Assembly: GCA_947462725.1 (NCBI GenBank) | Contig: CANHPZ010000005.1 | Coordinates: 1-40,672, forward strand | Length of the DNA stretch: 40,672 nt | Reading direction: 5' to 3' | Source: Flavobacteriales bacterium | GTDB taxonomy: Bacteria > Bacteroidota > Bacteroidia > Flavobacteriales_D > Sanyastnellaceae | Shown here: positions 7,069 to 16,640 of the stretch, one piece after another | How positions within the stretch are numbered: position 1 is the stretch's first letter | Layout of the letters: every line of letters starts with the position of its first letter | Position numbers and translations under genes: made by a program | The notes under the pieces: model-generated | Told to the model about the DNA's origin: nothing | Database searches by the model: none | What the model saw: the letters and a program-made list of their open reading frames with translations, nothing else

Positions 7069-8168
7069 TTGAACATTTCCTTCACCCGCTGAAAAAAGCT
7101 CTTATCTCTTGAGCCGGGTGCGGGCTTGAAATTGGCTGACTCGCGAAGCTTTTCCAACGCCTTCTTTTCTTCGTCATTGAGCTTTTGTGGTGTCCAAACA
7201 TTGATGTTCACCAGCAAATCGCCCTGACCGTAACCATTCACTTCTTTCAATCCTTTGCCTTTTAAACGCAGGATTTTTCCGCTTTGCGTGCCAGCCTCAA
7301 TCTTCACTTGGGCTTTGCTTTTCACCAAAGGAATTTCCACCGTTGCCCCTAGAGCAGCATCAGCAAAATTGATATAAAGGTCATAGTACAGGTTGATGCC
7401 ATCGCGCTTAAGCTCGGCATGCTCCTCTTCTTCGATTTGCACGAGCAAGTCACCCGGAATTCCGCCAAATGGTCCTGCATTTCCTTTTCCGGCAACGTTG
7501 AGCGTCATTCCCTCGCCTACGCCTGCAGGAATAGTGATTTCAATTAGTTCTTCTTCACGCTTCTGTCCATTTTCATCGGCATCCTTTGGTTTCGACTTCA
7601 CCGATTTCCCAACACCATGGCATTTGGGGCATGTTGAGGTCGTGGCCATTTGACCGAGAATAGTATTTGTAACGCGACGCACCTGCCCTTGCCCATTGCA
7701 CGTGGTGCACGTATCGAAGGTGACTTCCGATGCATTCACCAATTTGAACACTTTAATCTTCTTGGTGCAGCCATTGGCAATATCCTCCAAGTTCAACTTC
7801 ACTTTAATGCGAAGATTCGAACCCTTCACGCGACGCTGACCACCGCCACCACCGCCAAAACCTCCACCAAAAGCACCTCCGAAAATATCTCCGAAGTTGC
7901 TGAAGATGTCATCCATGTTCATGTGTCCACCACCAAATCCGCCTTGCGGACCTGCGTGACCAAACTGATCATATTGAGCGCGCTTTTGAGAATCACTGAG
8001 AACACCATAGGCATCAGCAGCCTCTTTGAATTTCTCTTCCGCAGCTTGATCACCGGGATTCTTATCCGGATGGTATTTCAACGCCATCTGGCGATAGGCC
8101 TTCTTGATCTCTGCTTCAGAAGCGCCTTTGGAAACTCCCAGTATATCGTAATAATCTCTTTTTGCCAT
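7065..8168 (-). CDS. dnaJ: Chaperone DnaJ (Hsp40) with a reduced zinc-binding region
   Basis: Co-chaperone that delivers clients to DnaK and stimulates its ATPase. 367 residues. The J domain (1-70) has HPD at 33-35; a Gly/Phe-rich linker covers about 71-112. The zinc-finger region has only two CxxCxGxG motifs, C154-TTC-NGQG and C180-PKC-HGVG, where E. coli-type DnaJ has four; the outer two are missing. The C-terminal substrate-binding domains are complete ([25 protein letters not shown]). I recall this reduced form as normal in Flavobacteria, so it is probably lineage-wide, not damage. Lies 11 bases after grpE, same strand, forming grpE-dnaJ. Confidence 0.97.
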   Translation of the reverse strand: MAKRDYYDILGVSKGASEAEIKKAYRQMALKYHPDKNPGDQAAEEKFKEAADAYGVLSDSQKRAQYDQFGHAGPQGGFGGGHMNMDDIFSNFGDIFGGAFGGGFGGGGGGQRRVKGSNLRIKVKLNLEDIANGCTKKIKVFKLVNASEVTFDTCTTCNGQGQVRRVTNTILGQMATTSTCPKCHGVGKSVKSKPKDADENGQKREEELIEITIPAGVGEGMTLNVAGKGNAGPFGGIPGDLLVQIEEEEHAELKRDGINLYYDLYINFADAALGATVEIPLVKSKAQVKIEAGTQSGKILRLKGKGLKEVNGYGQGDLLVNINVWTPQKLNDEEKKALEKLRESANFKPAPGSRDKSFFQRVKEMFN

Positions 8169-8179
8169 GACCTAATGTA

Positions 8180-8752
8180 TTACTGACCGATCACTACTTT
8201 GGCGTAGCGCAGTACTTTTTCGTTGAGCAAATACCCCTTTTCAACTTCGTCAATCACCTTGCCCACCATGTCGCGAGTTGGAGCAGGAATCTGCGTAATC
8301 GCCTCATGAAAGTCGGTATCGAATGCTTTGCCTGTTGCATCCATAGGCTTCAGCCCTTTCGACTCGAGTTTTCTATAGAGTTTCTGATGAATGAGCACGA
8401 AGCCTTCGCGCACCACATCGATGTTATCTACCGCTGCATTGGCCTGCACTGCACGATCAAAATCATCAACAATGGGAATAAGCTCCTTCATCAATTCGCC
8501 GGAAGCAGATGCCAGATATTCCGATTTCTCCTTCATGCTGCGTTTGCGAAAATTATCGAATTCTGCATATAGTCGCAGGTATTTATCCTTCCAATCAGCA
8601 GCATCGTGCTGAGCTTGCGCGAGTGGATCCAATACGGCTTGCGGGGTTTCTATTTCAGGCTGACCCATATCAGGCTGATGCTCGTCGGTGAGCATGTGCT
8701 CTGCAGCTTCAGATTCAGGGGCTGTTCCGTTTTTATTTTCTTCGTTGTTCAT
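8180..8752 (-). CDS. grpE: Nucleotide exchange factor GrpE
   Basis: Releases ADP from DnaK so that the chaperone cycle restarts. 190 residues: an acidic, disordered N-terminus (about 1-45, rich in Glu/Asp/Gln), a long coiled coil (AQHDAADWKDKYLRLYAEFD followed by NFRKRSMKEKSEYL), and the C-terminal beta domain (about 135-190) with FDTDFHEAITQIPA and VGKVIDEVEKGYLLNEKVLR, the GrpE signature. It is directly upstream of dnaJ in the same operon. No CIRCE-like or other heat-shock operator was recognised upstream in 8753-8890. Confidence 0.97.
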   Translation of the reverse strand: MNNEENKNGTAPESEAAEHMLTDEHQPDMGQPEIETPQAVLDPLAQAQHDAADWKDKYLRLYAEFDNFRKRSMKEKSEYLASASGELMKELIPIVDDFDRAVQANAAVDNIDVVREGFVLIHQKLYRKLESKGLKPMDATGKAFDTDFHEAITQIPAPTRDMVGKVIDEVEKGYLLNEKVLRYAKVVIGQ

Positions 8753-8891
8753 AATGCATTTTTAAGGGTTACGCCGATTTTCAAGTACTACGCCATTCGG
8801 AATTGCGGGTCAAAGTGGCAGAATTTCCTATGCCTAGCGACAGCATAGAATTGGAAGTGCGCCATTTGCGCAGTCTCTTGTAAAAAGGCTG

Positions 8892-8928
8892 ACAAAAATA
8901 AAAAGGCCTCACCATAGGGTGAGGCCTT
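8892..8928 (-). terminator. Terminator of the thioredoxin-like gene
   Basis: Perfect 11-bp stem aaggcctcacc (8903-8913) / ggtgaggcctt (8918-8928) with loop atag. On the minus strand it is followed by T-rich sequence (complement of 8892-8902). It separates the thioredoxin gene from grpE. Confidence 0.9.
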
Positions 8929-8947
8929 CTCTATCATGTTCCTTAGT

Positions 8948-9514
8948 TTAAAGGCTTTTCACGTGCATGTCGAGCTGCTTGTGCAATTCGAGTCCGCGAA
9001 GATTCTTTGCCAGAATGATTCCGTTTTCATCAATTAAGAAACTCATGGGGATGCTTGATACACCATACACGGCTGCTGCACCGTTTTGCCATCCCTTCAA
9101 ATCGCTGACGTGATTTTTCCATATCAATCCGTCCTTTTCGATTGCAGCCTTCCAAGCGTCAACATTTTGATCGAGAGAAACCGAGAAAATATCAAAACCC
9201 TTCGCTGTTTTCCATTTAGACTTCTTATACTTCTCATAAGCGGCAACAACGTTTGGATTTTCACGGCGACATGGTCCACACCAAGAAGCCCAGAAATCAA
9301 TCAGCACCAACTTTCCGCGAAGCGAAGAGAGTTTGATTTCTTTTCCATCCAATCCTGCCATCACGATGTCGGGAGCCTCATCGCCAATGGCAGTGCCGAT
9401 TTTCACCGGTTGCGCAGTTATGCGCTGAGCCTTTGCAGGCTGATCCAACATGGTAAAGCTATACGTGGCGCCAATGCCTGCAGCCATTAGAATTGCGAAA
9501 ACAACTTTTTTCAT
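8948..9514 (-). CDS. TlpA-like periplasmic thioredoxin-fold protein
   Basis: A 188-residue thiol-disulfide oxidoreductase of the TlpA/ResA/AhpC-TSA family. An N-terminal signal peptide or anchor (residues 1-30, MKKVVFAILMAAGIGATYSF) sends it to the periplasm. The fold starts at EAPDIVMAGLDGKEIKLSSL; the active site is WASWCGPCRRE with C79 and C82; the cis-proline is in SSIPMSFLID. These fit a reducing role such as cytochrome c maturation or general periplasmic thiol reduction, but the substrate cannot be told from sequence. It lies 66 nt downstream of murA on the same strand and has its own terminator at 8903-8928. Confidence 0.9.
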   Translation of the reverse strand: MKKVVFAILMAAGIGATYSFTMLDQPAKAQRITAQPVKIGTAIGDEAPDIVMAGLDGKEIKLSSLRGKLVLIDFWASWCGPCRRENPNVVAAYEKYKKSKWKTAKGFDIFSVSLDQNVDAWKAAIEKDGLIWKNHVSDLKGWQNGAAAVYGVSSIPMSFLIDENGIILAKNLRGLELHKQLDMHVKSL

Positions 9515-9580
9515 ATTACTAAAATTATCAGGTTTAAAAATAACACCTCACGGCGAGCCGCAGTCAAACTTATTGCCAAT

Positions 9581-10888
9581 TTATTCTACACGTTTGATAT
9601 CCGCTCCAAGTGCACGCAAACGCTGCTCGATATTTTGATATCCGCGGTCAATCTGCTCAATATTGTGAATGGTACTTTTGCCATTGGCTGCCAATGCTGC
9701 AATGAGCATGGAAACCCCAGCACGTATATCTGGCGAAGACATGGTGATGCCGCGCAATTTCGTTTCACGGTTGCTGCCGATAACTACCGCACGATGCGGA
9801 TCACAAAGGATAATTTTCGCTCCCATGTCAATCAGATTGTCGACAAAGAACAAGCGACTCTCAAACATCCATTGGTGAATGAGCACGCTGCCCTTGGCCT
9901 GTGTTGCTGTAACTAGTGCAATCGAAATTAAATCGGGAGTAAACGCTGGCCAAATACCATCGCGAATAGTCAGTATCGAACCATCTATGAGATTCTGAAT
10001 ATTATACGACTCTTGTGCAGGCAGATAAATATCATCGCCACGGAATTCCATTTCAATACCCATCTTACGAAACACCGATGGTATGATACCCAAATCAGGG
10101 ATTGAACAATTACGAATTGTAATCTCCGATTGTGTTGTTGCTGCCAATCCGATGAAGCTACCAATTTCAATCATATCCGGTAGCATACGGTGCTCGGTTC
10201 CTCCCAAGCTATCGACTCCTTCAATAACCAGTTTGTTAGAGCCGATGCCGCTAATCTTACCGCCCATGCGATTGATCATCTTGCACAGTTGCTGCAAATA
10301 AGGTTCGCTCGCCGCATTGTAAATTGTTGTTTCGCCTTTGGTGAGTGACGCCGCCATCACGATGTTGGCCGTACCGGTAACGGATGCTTCATCGAGCAAC
10401 ATGAACGTGCCACGCAAATTCTTCGCGTTGATTTTATAGAAGCGCTCTTCCTTCATGTGCTCGAACGTAGCACCCAAGGCCTCAAAGCCACGCAAGTGCG
10501 TATCTACGGGGCGGCGACCAATTTTATCTCCACCTGGCTCAGGAATGTAGGCTACTCCAAAACGGGCCAAAAGAGGACCAATAATCATGATCGAACCGCG
10601 CAGTGCTCCGCCCTTCTTTTTGAAATCGTCGGTGAGCAGATATTCAAGATTCACATCCTTTGCCTCAAATGCGTAGGTGTGGTCATCCACTTTCGTAACC
10701 ATCACACCCATCGTTTCAAGCAGCTCAATGAGCTTCATGACATCTCGAATATTCGGGATGTTGGATATGGTTACCTTTTCCGAGGTGAGCAGCACTGCAG
10801 AGATAATTTGCAATGCTTCGTTTTTCGCGCCTTGAGGAATTACCTCGCCGCTGAGTTTCTTACCGCCAATAATTTCAAATGAGGCCAT
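9581..10888 (-). CDS. murA: UDP-GlcNAc 1-carboxyvinyltransferase (Asp-type MurA)
   Basis: First committed step of peptidoglycan synthesis: transfers enolpyruvate from PEP to UDP-GlcNAc in the cytoplasm. 435 residues from ATG10888; a 16-residue extension to 10936 has no family support. Marks: KNEALQIISA near the N-terminus (Lys22-Asn23), RGSIMIIGPLLARFG, and the active-site loop PGGDKIGRRPVD. The residue matching E. coli Cys115 is Asp121, codon GAT at 10526-10528. In Mycobacterium tuberculosis and Chlamydia the same Cys-to-Asp change keeps the enzyme active but prevents alkylation by fosfomycin, so natural resistance is predicted here. The C-terminal half has RAGVSMLIAALAANGKS and ends with the usual helix. 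Confidence 0.97.
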   Translation of the reverse strand: MASFEIIGGKKLSGEVIPQGAKNEALQIISAVLLTSEKVTISNIPNIRDVMKLIELLETMGVMVTKVDDHTYAFEAKDVNLEYLLTDDFKKKGGALRGSIMIIGPLLARFGVAYIPEPGGDKIGRRPVDTHLRGFEALGATFEHMKEERFYKINAKNLRGTFMLLDEASVTGTANIVMAASLTKGETTIYNAASEPYLQQLCKMINRMGGKISGIGSNKLVIEGVDSLGGTEHRMLPDMIEIGSFIGLAATTQSEITIRNCSIPDLGIIPSVFRKMGIEMEFRGDDIYLPAQESYNIQNLIDGSILTIRDGIWPAFTPDLISIALVTATQAKGSVLIHQWMFESRLFFVDNLIDMGAKIILCDPHRAVVIGSNRETKLRGITMSSPDIRAGVSMLIAALAANGKSTIHNIEQIDRGYQNIEQRLRALGADIKRVE

Positions 10889-10985
10889 ACGTCGTGTTTT
10901 TAGATGTTCAAAGAACACCCTCACAGACGAACCCAAACCAAGAGTTTCAGGAAATTATTGACACCCGATAGATGATTCCGCAAAC

Positions 10986-11987
10986 CTATTTAATCACCTT
11001 CATGCGTTTGCGTTCCGGCATACCCAAATAGGTAAGAGAAATTTCAGGACCACCTGCAGTGCCCATCTTATAAGGCATCTTAGCTAATCGAATATCGTAG
11101 CCAAAACTTATAGCAGCAAATCTTTTATACTCGAATCCGATATAAGGTGAAATTGCATCTTTCCAGCGATAGAAAACGCCTGCTCTCGCCAAGCTCGCTG
11201 TTTTCACGTTGGTATATTTCGATTCTTCGCCAATGCGGTACTCTACAGTGACGCCGATGTTGACCTCATTAGAACCACCCTGACGTTGCACCAACGCATC
11301 ATAACGCATATCGATATGCTCGTAGCGCTTGATCCATGCGGCTTTATACACCTGACGCAAACGCACGTGATCATCACCGCGCGCAATCATAGTAATTTGT
11401 TGATTGGCGTGATAAATCGAATAACCCAAATCATAACGTTTTTTGGCGCGGTGCTTCCAATGAACACCTGCACCCAAGTCAACAAAACTTCGCGAATTCG
11501 TAATGAAACGTTCACGATCATCGAGTGATGGGTCATAGGCTACACCATCAAATTGTGAGTCCCAAGCTAAACCGTCAAAATTGATACTACGCTGCTCAAA
11601 GCCGAGCTGAAAACCCGTGGAAAACAAATCGTTGTCGGTAGCGACAAGATTATAGGCCGCAGTGCCCCGCACAGTGAGCGTCTTCATCTGCGACTTTCCA
11701 GCATCATCCTGTAATACCAGCAATCCGAAACCGAAATAATTAGCATTGTACAAACTTAAAAGTTTGTACTGCGCATCAAGTCCACTCGTGGTGTAACCAG
11801 AACCAATTCCACGCCATTGACGGCGATGGATTAAGGTGCCCTTAAGCATTGTTTCGAACTGACCCGTCAATGCCGGATTGTAAAACTGCGGACAATTGTT
11901 GTACTGCGAAAAGTGCATATCCTGCGCTTGCACATCACTTGCACAAAAGGCCAACAGGATAAGAATGATAGTATAGATTCTTTTCAT
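10986..11987 (-). CDS. PorP/SprF-family type IX secretion outer-membrane protein
   Basis: A 333-residue protein with a signal peptide (MKRIYTIILILLAFCASDVQ) and the PorP/SprF start QDMHFSQYNNCPQFYNPALT, then alternating strands typical of an outer-membrane barrel (GFGLLVLQDDAGKSQMKTL, NIGVTVEYRIGEE, PYIGFEYKRFAAISFGYDIR). In Flavobacterium, SprF-like proteins are needed for secretion or surface attachment of a specific type B cargo encoded next to them, as in sprB-sprF. Here the gene follows the 1162-residue type B protein by 11 bases on the same strand, so the two should form a dedicated cargo/attachment pair. Whether it serves gliding or simple surface display is not visible. Confidence 0.93.
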   Translation of the reverse strand: MKRIYTIILILLAFCASDVQAQDMHFSQYNNCPQFYNPALTGQFETMLKGTLIHRRQWRGIGSGYTTSGLDAQYKLLSLYNANYFGFGLLVLQDDAGKSQMKTLTVRGTAAYNLVATDNDLFSTGFQLGFEQRSINFDGLAWDSQFDGVAYDPSLDDRERFITNSRSFVDLGAGVHWKHRAKKRYDLGYSIYHANQQITMIARGDDHVRLRQVYKAAWIKRYEHIDMRYDALVQRQGGSNEVNIGVTVEYRIGEESKYTNVKTASLARAGVFYRWKDAISPYIGFEYKRFAAISFGYDIRLAKMPYKMGTAGGPEISLTYLGMPERKRMKVIK

Positions 11988-12000
11988 TTTCAGTTTTTCT

Positions 12001-15000
12001 TTATCGGATTAGAACTACTTCGCCTACACGTTCGACTCTAGTTGCTGTGCCAATGGTAGCGGATAGCGTGTAGTAATAACTGCCGGAAGGAGATGGCATA
12101 CCGCGCAAATTCCCGTCCCATCCCTTCGACGGCGAAGTGGTTTCAAAAACAACTTCACCCCAGCGGTTGTAAACACGGAAATCCATTCGCGTAATCAGCA
12201 ATCCTCGCACATAAAGTGTATCGTTCTTGTTATCGTCATTGGGCGAAAAAATATCCGGAACAAAAACAGGATCAGGCGGCAATACACAAAGATTTATTGA
12301 GGTAGAATCAATGCATTCACCCTCATTCACCACTATCAATGAAACAGTATATAACCCGGCATTATCGTATGCATGATTTAGAGAGCTGCCAGGGTCCAAT
12401 GCACTAGTAGTTCCATCACCAAATTTCCAAGTGCCGCTTACCGCATTCGATGATGCATCTTGAAAAACAATGTTGTCAATCTCCTCGAATGGAATGCATG
12501 CGTCATCCGGTGTGATGGTAAATGATGCTGTCGGTTCGGTAAAGGCTGGAATCGTTACCGTGGTATCACGCTCGCAACCGTTATTATCGGTTATAGCTAT
12601 CTCAACTGAACTCCCAACATTGCCCTCATAGTAAGCGGGATTCCCTGTATCACCATCCCATGTCACACCGTAACTACCACTTGGCGTAATGGCTAGCGCA
12701 ATGAATCCATCCTCGCCTGGGCAAAGGGTATCCGATGTAGTGGTCACATATTGAAATTTTGGAAAAACCACAATCTCTATACTCCCTGTTTGAGGGGTAG
12801 AGCACCCGTCATCAACTAATACTACGAGAGTGGTAGTTTCCTCGTAGGTTAAATTATTTACTGCTGAATTTGGCCCACCATTGCTCCATGAATAGGTTAT
12901 AGGATTGCCTGCATAACCGCCGCTTACCTCAGCAGTTATTGAAGAAGACTCTTGGTAGCAAACGGGATTTACCGTTGCCTCCAGCGGCAGCAGAGCGATT
13001 GGTGGATAGATTGTAAAATCGGCTGTATCCGATGACTCCGGACAGATGTCAGGTATTATTTTATATATCACCTCATATTGACCCTCACCCAAAATGGATG
13101 GGTTGAATGAGTTTGAAGCCAATGAGCCAATGAGCAATCCTCCGAATGGCTCTGTAGTAAATTGAACCTCATAATCCTGAACGCAATACACTTCCTGTAT
13201 TCCAGTAATTGCAGGCTGAATTTGTTTCTCCACAGTGACATAAATAGAATCGCCACAACCGGATGGACTATCCCAGTGGATATAATACGAACCTTCATCA
13301 GCAACGGACGGATCGAATAGTCCTGATTGTGCGTTGATAATACCAGACCCCGACCAAGTGCCCCCAGGAACGGCCGCTGCAAGAACTACAGGACTATCGA
13401 TTGAACAAAATTGCTGCGGCGCATCAGGTAGATTGGGAGCGAAAATGCGCACCAAAATGGAATCTATGCAGGTGTTTGACGTGTAATAAATATAGTTGAG
13501 TCCAACCGGCATGGCCTGAGGATTCAACGTATAACCTAAATCAACAGACCCGCTTATTCCCGCCCCACTCCATGAACCCACTGCAGGAGATAATATACCC
13601 GTAAGGTTGGTATCAAGCATTACAACCGCATCAGTAACACAAAAGGACAATTCTGCGTTTGCGATGTTGGTGCGAACTATAGTAATAGCAACAGTATCAA
13701 TGCACCCGTTCAATGCCTGATAGGTAATGTATGTCTGTGTGTCTTCTGCAAAAACTCCGGGATTGAACATTCCCGAATTCACATTGGTGATTGCACCATT
13801 CGGACTCGACCACAAGCCACCGGCAGGTTGAGGCGATGGATCTACAATGAACTGAGCCTGCAAAGGGCATATCTCGGCTGATTCCAAAACGCTTACTTCC
13901 TTAACAAACAAAGTATAATCAGCCTCACATCCATTGATGGCGTAATGCAATGTGACATCCCCAGGAGGAGCATCGCTTGGAGCGAAAGAACCTACGAGTG
14001 AATTTACAATGCCTGGCCCGCTCCATTGCCCTCCGAATGGACTGACCACAAGCGTGTCCAAATTCACCGATTGGCAGATTGGATCAAATGTGAAAGGTTC
14101 AACAAGATCGCCAACATTGACAAGAGTGATATCCGTGCAACCGTTGACTGTATAGATGGCCTGAAATGACCCCGAAGTAGTCGGATCGAACATGCCGTTA
14201 GCAGAAACACCTATCCCCGACCAATTGCCTCCAGCAGGTGTTGCATTGATTTGAAAAGGCGCTGTTCCCGGGCAAGCAGCAGCGGCATATTGCGCTGCAA
14301 TAGGTGTTACCGTAATCTGCATACTGTCTATACAGTTTTCAGAATTGAAATAGACAGTATGAACACCTCCACCCGCTAAATCAGGATCGAAGAAACCGCT
14401 TCCAGGAATTACCCCCAATCCCGACCAACTGCCGGCCGTACCCGCTTGCAATAAAATATTAGGCACCGATTGACAAACCGTTTGATCCTGAGTAAAAATG
14501 GTCACGTTTTCAATACCAACCGTAAATGATTTAGTTACTTGCATAGCCGTTTCCAACTCGGTAATCACCACACTGTAGGTTGTGGTGCTGGCAGGACAAA
14601 CCTCATGAGGGCCCGCACCAGAACCAAGACCATTACTCCACGCATACGAGTAATTGAAACAACCCTCTGTGATAGCTTGAAGAGCGGTGCATTCACCCGG
14701 ACAAACCGTTGGTGAATCGGCAACAATTTCAGCCGCAATTCCGCAGTTATCGAACAAGAATGATGTGCCTAATTGAAATACATGAGGCCCGTTGCACGCA
14801 TCAGGAATACTGATGGTCATATTGACCAATATGTTACAGTTGAATGAAAACGGGTGATCGAGATACAGCGTTATAAGATCTGTCATGCCTGCTGCGCAAT
14901 TGCTTTGCACATCAATCACTTCAAAGGTTTCGGCAGCAGAAGCAACTTCGAAGGTTGCGCCGGTAAGCCAATCGCAATCGATGGCTTGCGATAAATCAAT

Positions 15001-15489
15001 ATTCACTTGCGACGCATTGCAAGCCGGGATATTCGCAACAGACAAGGTCGGTGGCACTGGATCAGGAACCTGTGTGCGCCAATACAAACTGAAACCTCCT
15101 GTGGATATGCTTCCATCCGATATCAAAACGACGGTGGCTAAGCCACTGGTCGCTACTAATTGGCCCGGAGAATCTTGTCCCGTAAAAGAGCCCAATAAAA
15201 TCCCCGTTGCAGCTGATCCGTCATAAACCATGAGCGAATCCACATTTTCTTGTATCGAAAACGATCCGTAGAAGGTCATTGTGATTATACCTCCGGCGTT
15301 AATTCTCGTCGTGGTATTCTCATTGATACCATAAGATCCCGTTATACCACCGCTATCATACAAGCGACCGAAACAATTGTTGATAGTAGTATTGGACATG
15401 CTGAACTCCGGATAACTCCATTGCCCAAAAACCATGAAGGGCGCTAAAAACGCCAATATTGACAAGCCTATTCGTGAATGTGACATCAT
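12001..15489 (-). CDS. Giant T9SS type B surface protein with CUB, Ig-like repeats, PKD
   Basis: A 1162-residue secreted protein. A signal peptide (residues 1-22, ending MVFGQ) precedes a CUB-like domain (about 35-140). The central part contains seven or so repeats of about 70-80 residues with the pattern GGxWSGxGI...GxFDPxxxGxxxxxY...GCxD, for example GGTWSGSGIINAQSGLFDPS and GGNWSGIGVSANGMFDPTTS. A PKD domain (about 985-1070; GTWKFGDGTTS, NHAYDNAGLYTVSLIV) is followed by the C-terminal gliding-motility-associated (CHU_C, type B) domain, about 1075-1162: VPDIFSPNDDNKNDTLYVRG and YNRWGEVVFET. The type B domain routes the protein through the type IX pore with the adjacent PorP/SprF partner. 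Likely adhesin or surface filament; ligand unknown. Confidence 0.92.
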   Translation of the reverse strand: MMSHSRIGLSILAFLAPFMVFGQWSYPEFSMSNTTINNCFGRLYDSGGITGSYGINENTTTRINAGGIITMTFYGSFSIQENVDSLMVYDGSAATGILLGSFTGQDSPGQLVATSGLATVVLISDGSISTGGFSLYWRTQVPDPVPPTLSVANIPACNASQVNIDLSQAIDCDWLTGATFEVASAAETFEVIDVQSNCAAGMTDLITLYLDHPFSFNCNILVNMTISIPDACNGPHVFQLGTSFLFDNCGIAAEIVADSPTVCPGECTALQAITEGCFNYSYAWSNGLGSGAGPHEVCPASTTTYSVVITELETAMQVTKSFTVGIENVTIFTQDQTVCQSVPNILLQAGTAGSWSGLGVIPGSGFFDPDLAGGGVHTVYFNSENCIDSMQITVTPIAAQYAAAACPGTAPFQINATPAGGNWSGIGVSANGMFDPTTSGSFQAIYTVNGCTDITLVNVGDLVEPFTFDPICQSVNLDTLVVSPFGGQWSGPGIVNSLVGSFAPSDAPPGDVTLHYAINGCEADYTLFVKEVSVLESAEICPLQAQFIVDPSPQPAGGLWSSPNGAITNVNSGMFNPGVFAEDTQTYITYQALNGCIDTVAITIVRTNIANAELSFCVTDAVVMLDTNLTGILSPAVGSWSGAGISGSVDLGYTLNPQAMPVGLNYIYYTSNTCIDSILVRIFAPNLPDAPQQFCSIDSPVVLAAAVPGGTWSGSGIINAQSGLFDPSVADEGSYYIHWDSPSGCGDSIYVTVEKQIQPAITGIQEVYCVQDYEVQFTTEPFGGLLIGSLASNSFNPSILGEGQYEVIYKIIPDICPESSDTADFTIYPPIALLPLEATVNPVCYQESSSITAEVSGGYAGNPITYSWSNGGPNSAVNNLTYEETTTLVVLVDDGCSTPQTGSIEIVVFPKFQYVTTTSDTLCPGEDGFIALAITPSGSYGVTWDGDTGNPAYYEGNVGSSVEIAITDNNGCERDTTVTIPAFTEPTASFTITPDDACIPFEEIDNIVFQDASSNAVSGTWKFGDGTTSALDPGSSLNHAYDNAGLYTVSLIVVNEGECIDSTSINLCVLPPDPVFVPDIFSPNDDNKNDTLYVRGLLITRMDFRVYNRWGEVVFETTSPSKGWDGNLRGMPSPSGSYYYTLSATIGTATRVERVGEVVLIR

Positions 15490-15505
15490 TTGCTTTTCTG
15501 AAAGT

Positions 15506-15522
15506 ACGTATTAAAAATACGT
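15506..15522. repeat. Perfect palindrome upstream of the type B gene
   Basis: acgtatt (15506-15512) and aatacgt (15516-15522) are an exact inverted repeat with spacer aaa, 17-33 bases upstream of the ATG at 15489. Its length and position fit an operator or leader hairpin for the surface-protein operon. No partner regulator is known. Confidence 0.45.
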
Positions 15523-15763
15523 TGCAAATTACTACACATTCACCGCCAACATGTCTACTCCACAGCAGGTATATAACAACCGATTGTCGAATAAAAAGGC
15601 GCATCAATTCCTAAACAAAGCATGGATTTCAAACTGCTATTTCCAAAATGAAATATGCATGCGCCAGCAAAAAGTAGCAACCCCATGCCTGACTGCGAAA
15701 GTCGTTACTCGAATTGCGAATCCATGAGTATCCTTCTCAAGCCAAGCGTCTTCTCATCCGTTG

Positions 15764-15771
15764 TACATTTG
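15764..15771 (+). promoter_or_regulatory. -7 promoter box abutting panB start
   Basis: TACATTTG matches TAnnTTTG and ends 5 nt before ATG15777. No TTG -33 element at 18-20 nt spacing was seen. If functional, transcription would begin at or near the ATG. Confidence 0.4.
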
Positions 15772-15776
15772 CCCAC

Positions 15777-16592
15777 ATGTCAGTACACAAAGATGTGCGT
15801 CGTATAACGACCAATACCCTGCAGGAAATGAAACACCGTGGAGAGAAGATTTCCATGCTCACTTCCTATGATTACAGTATGGCTCGTCTGGTGGATGGCG
15901 CCGGCATCGACGTGATACTCGTTGGCGACAGCGCCAGCAATGTAATGGCAGGTCATGAAACCACCCTCCCCATCACACTCGATCAAATGATCTACCACGC
16001 TCAGGGTGTGGTGCGCGCAGCCAAACGATGCCTTGTGGTAGTTGACCTGCCTTTCGGTTCGTATCAAGGGAACTCGAAAGAAGCACTCAACTCGGCTATA
16101 CGCATCATGAAGGAAAGTGGCGCGCATGCCGTAAAAATGGAAGGCGGCTCCGAAATCAAGGAGTCCATTCAACGCATTCTCACCGCAGGTATACCCGTCA
16201 TGGGTCACCTAGGCCTTACCCCACAGAGCATTTACAAATTTGGAACGTATCAAGTTCGCGCAAAAGAAGAAGCTGAGGCAGAAAGACTGCTCAGCGATGC
16301 CCAAGTCTTGAGCGACTGCGGATGCTTTTCTTTGGTGCTTGAGAAAATACCCGCCAAGCTAGCCGCACAGGTCACTAGCGCAATTGAAATCCCCACCATC
16401 GGAATCGGCGCCGGTTCTGAGGTCGATGGCCAAGTGCTTGTGATTAATGACATGATAGGATTAACGCAGGACTTCAGTCCTCGTTTCCTTCGCCGATATA
16501 TGAACGCAGGCGATCAAATACTCGATGCCGTTGCACGGTACGTCTCCGATGTTAAATCAGGTGATTTCCCGAACGAGAAAGAGCAATATTAA
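15777..16592 (+). CDS. panB: 3-methyl-2-oxobutanoate hydroxymethyltransferase
   Basis: First step of pantothenate (coenzyme A) synthesis: adds a hydroxymethyl group from 5,10-methylene-THF to 2-oxoisovalerate. 271 residues from ATG15777, the usual length; a TTG start further upstream (15714) adds an unrelated 21 residues. Marks: [40 protein letters not shown] with the metal-binding Asp, [24 protein letters not shown], and [20 protein letters not shown]. All catalytic stretches are intact. The pseudouridine synthase gene follows on the same strand after 48 bases. Confidence 0.97.
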   Translation: MSVHKDVRRITTNTLQEMKHRGEKISMLTSYDYSMARLVDGAGIDVILVGDSASNVMAGHETTLPITLDQMIYHAQGVVRAAKRCLVVVDLPFGSYQGNSKEALNSAIRIMKESGAHAVKMEGGSEIKESIQRILTAGIPVMGHLGLTPQSIYKFGTYQVRAKEEAEAERLLSDAQVLSDCGCFSLVLEKIPAKLAAQVTSAIEIPTIGIGAGSEVDGQVLVINDMIGLTQDFSPRFLRRYMNAGDQILDAVARYVSDVKSGDFPNEKEQY

Positions 16593-16640
16593 TAGCCCAC
16601 AAACTGCAGCGACAGGGCATCGCATCACGACTAATTACAT

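Noticed and set aside
15356-15607. 83-residue minus-strand frame upstream of and overlapping the type B gene
   Set aside because: Overlaps the real gene start in another frame and lacks a promoter or protein-like composition.
15714-15776. Longer panB start
   Set aside because: It uses TTG and adds residues unrelated to PanB; the -7 box lies inside this extension.
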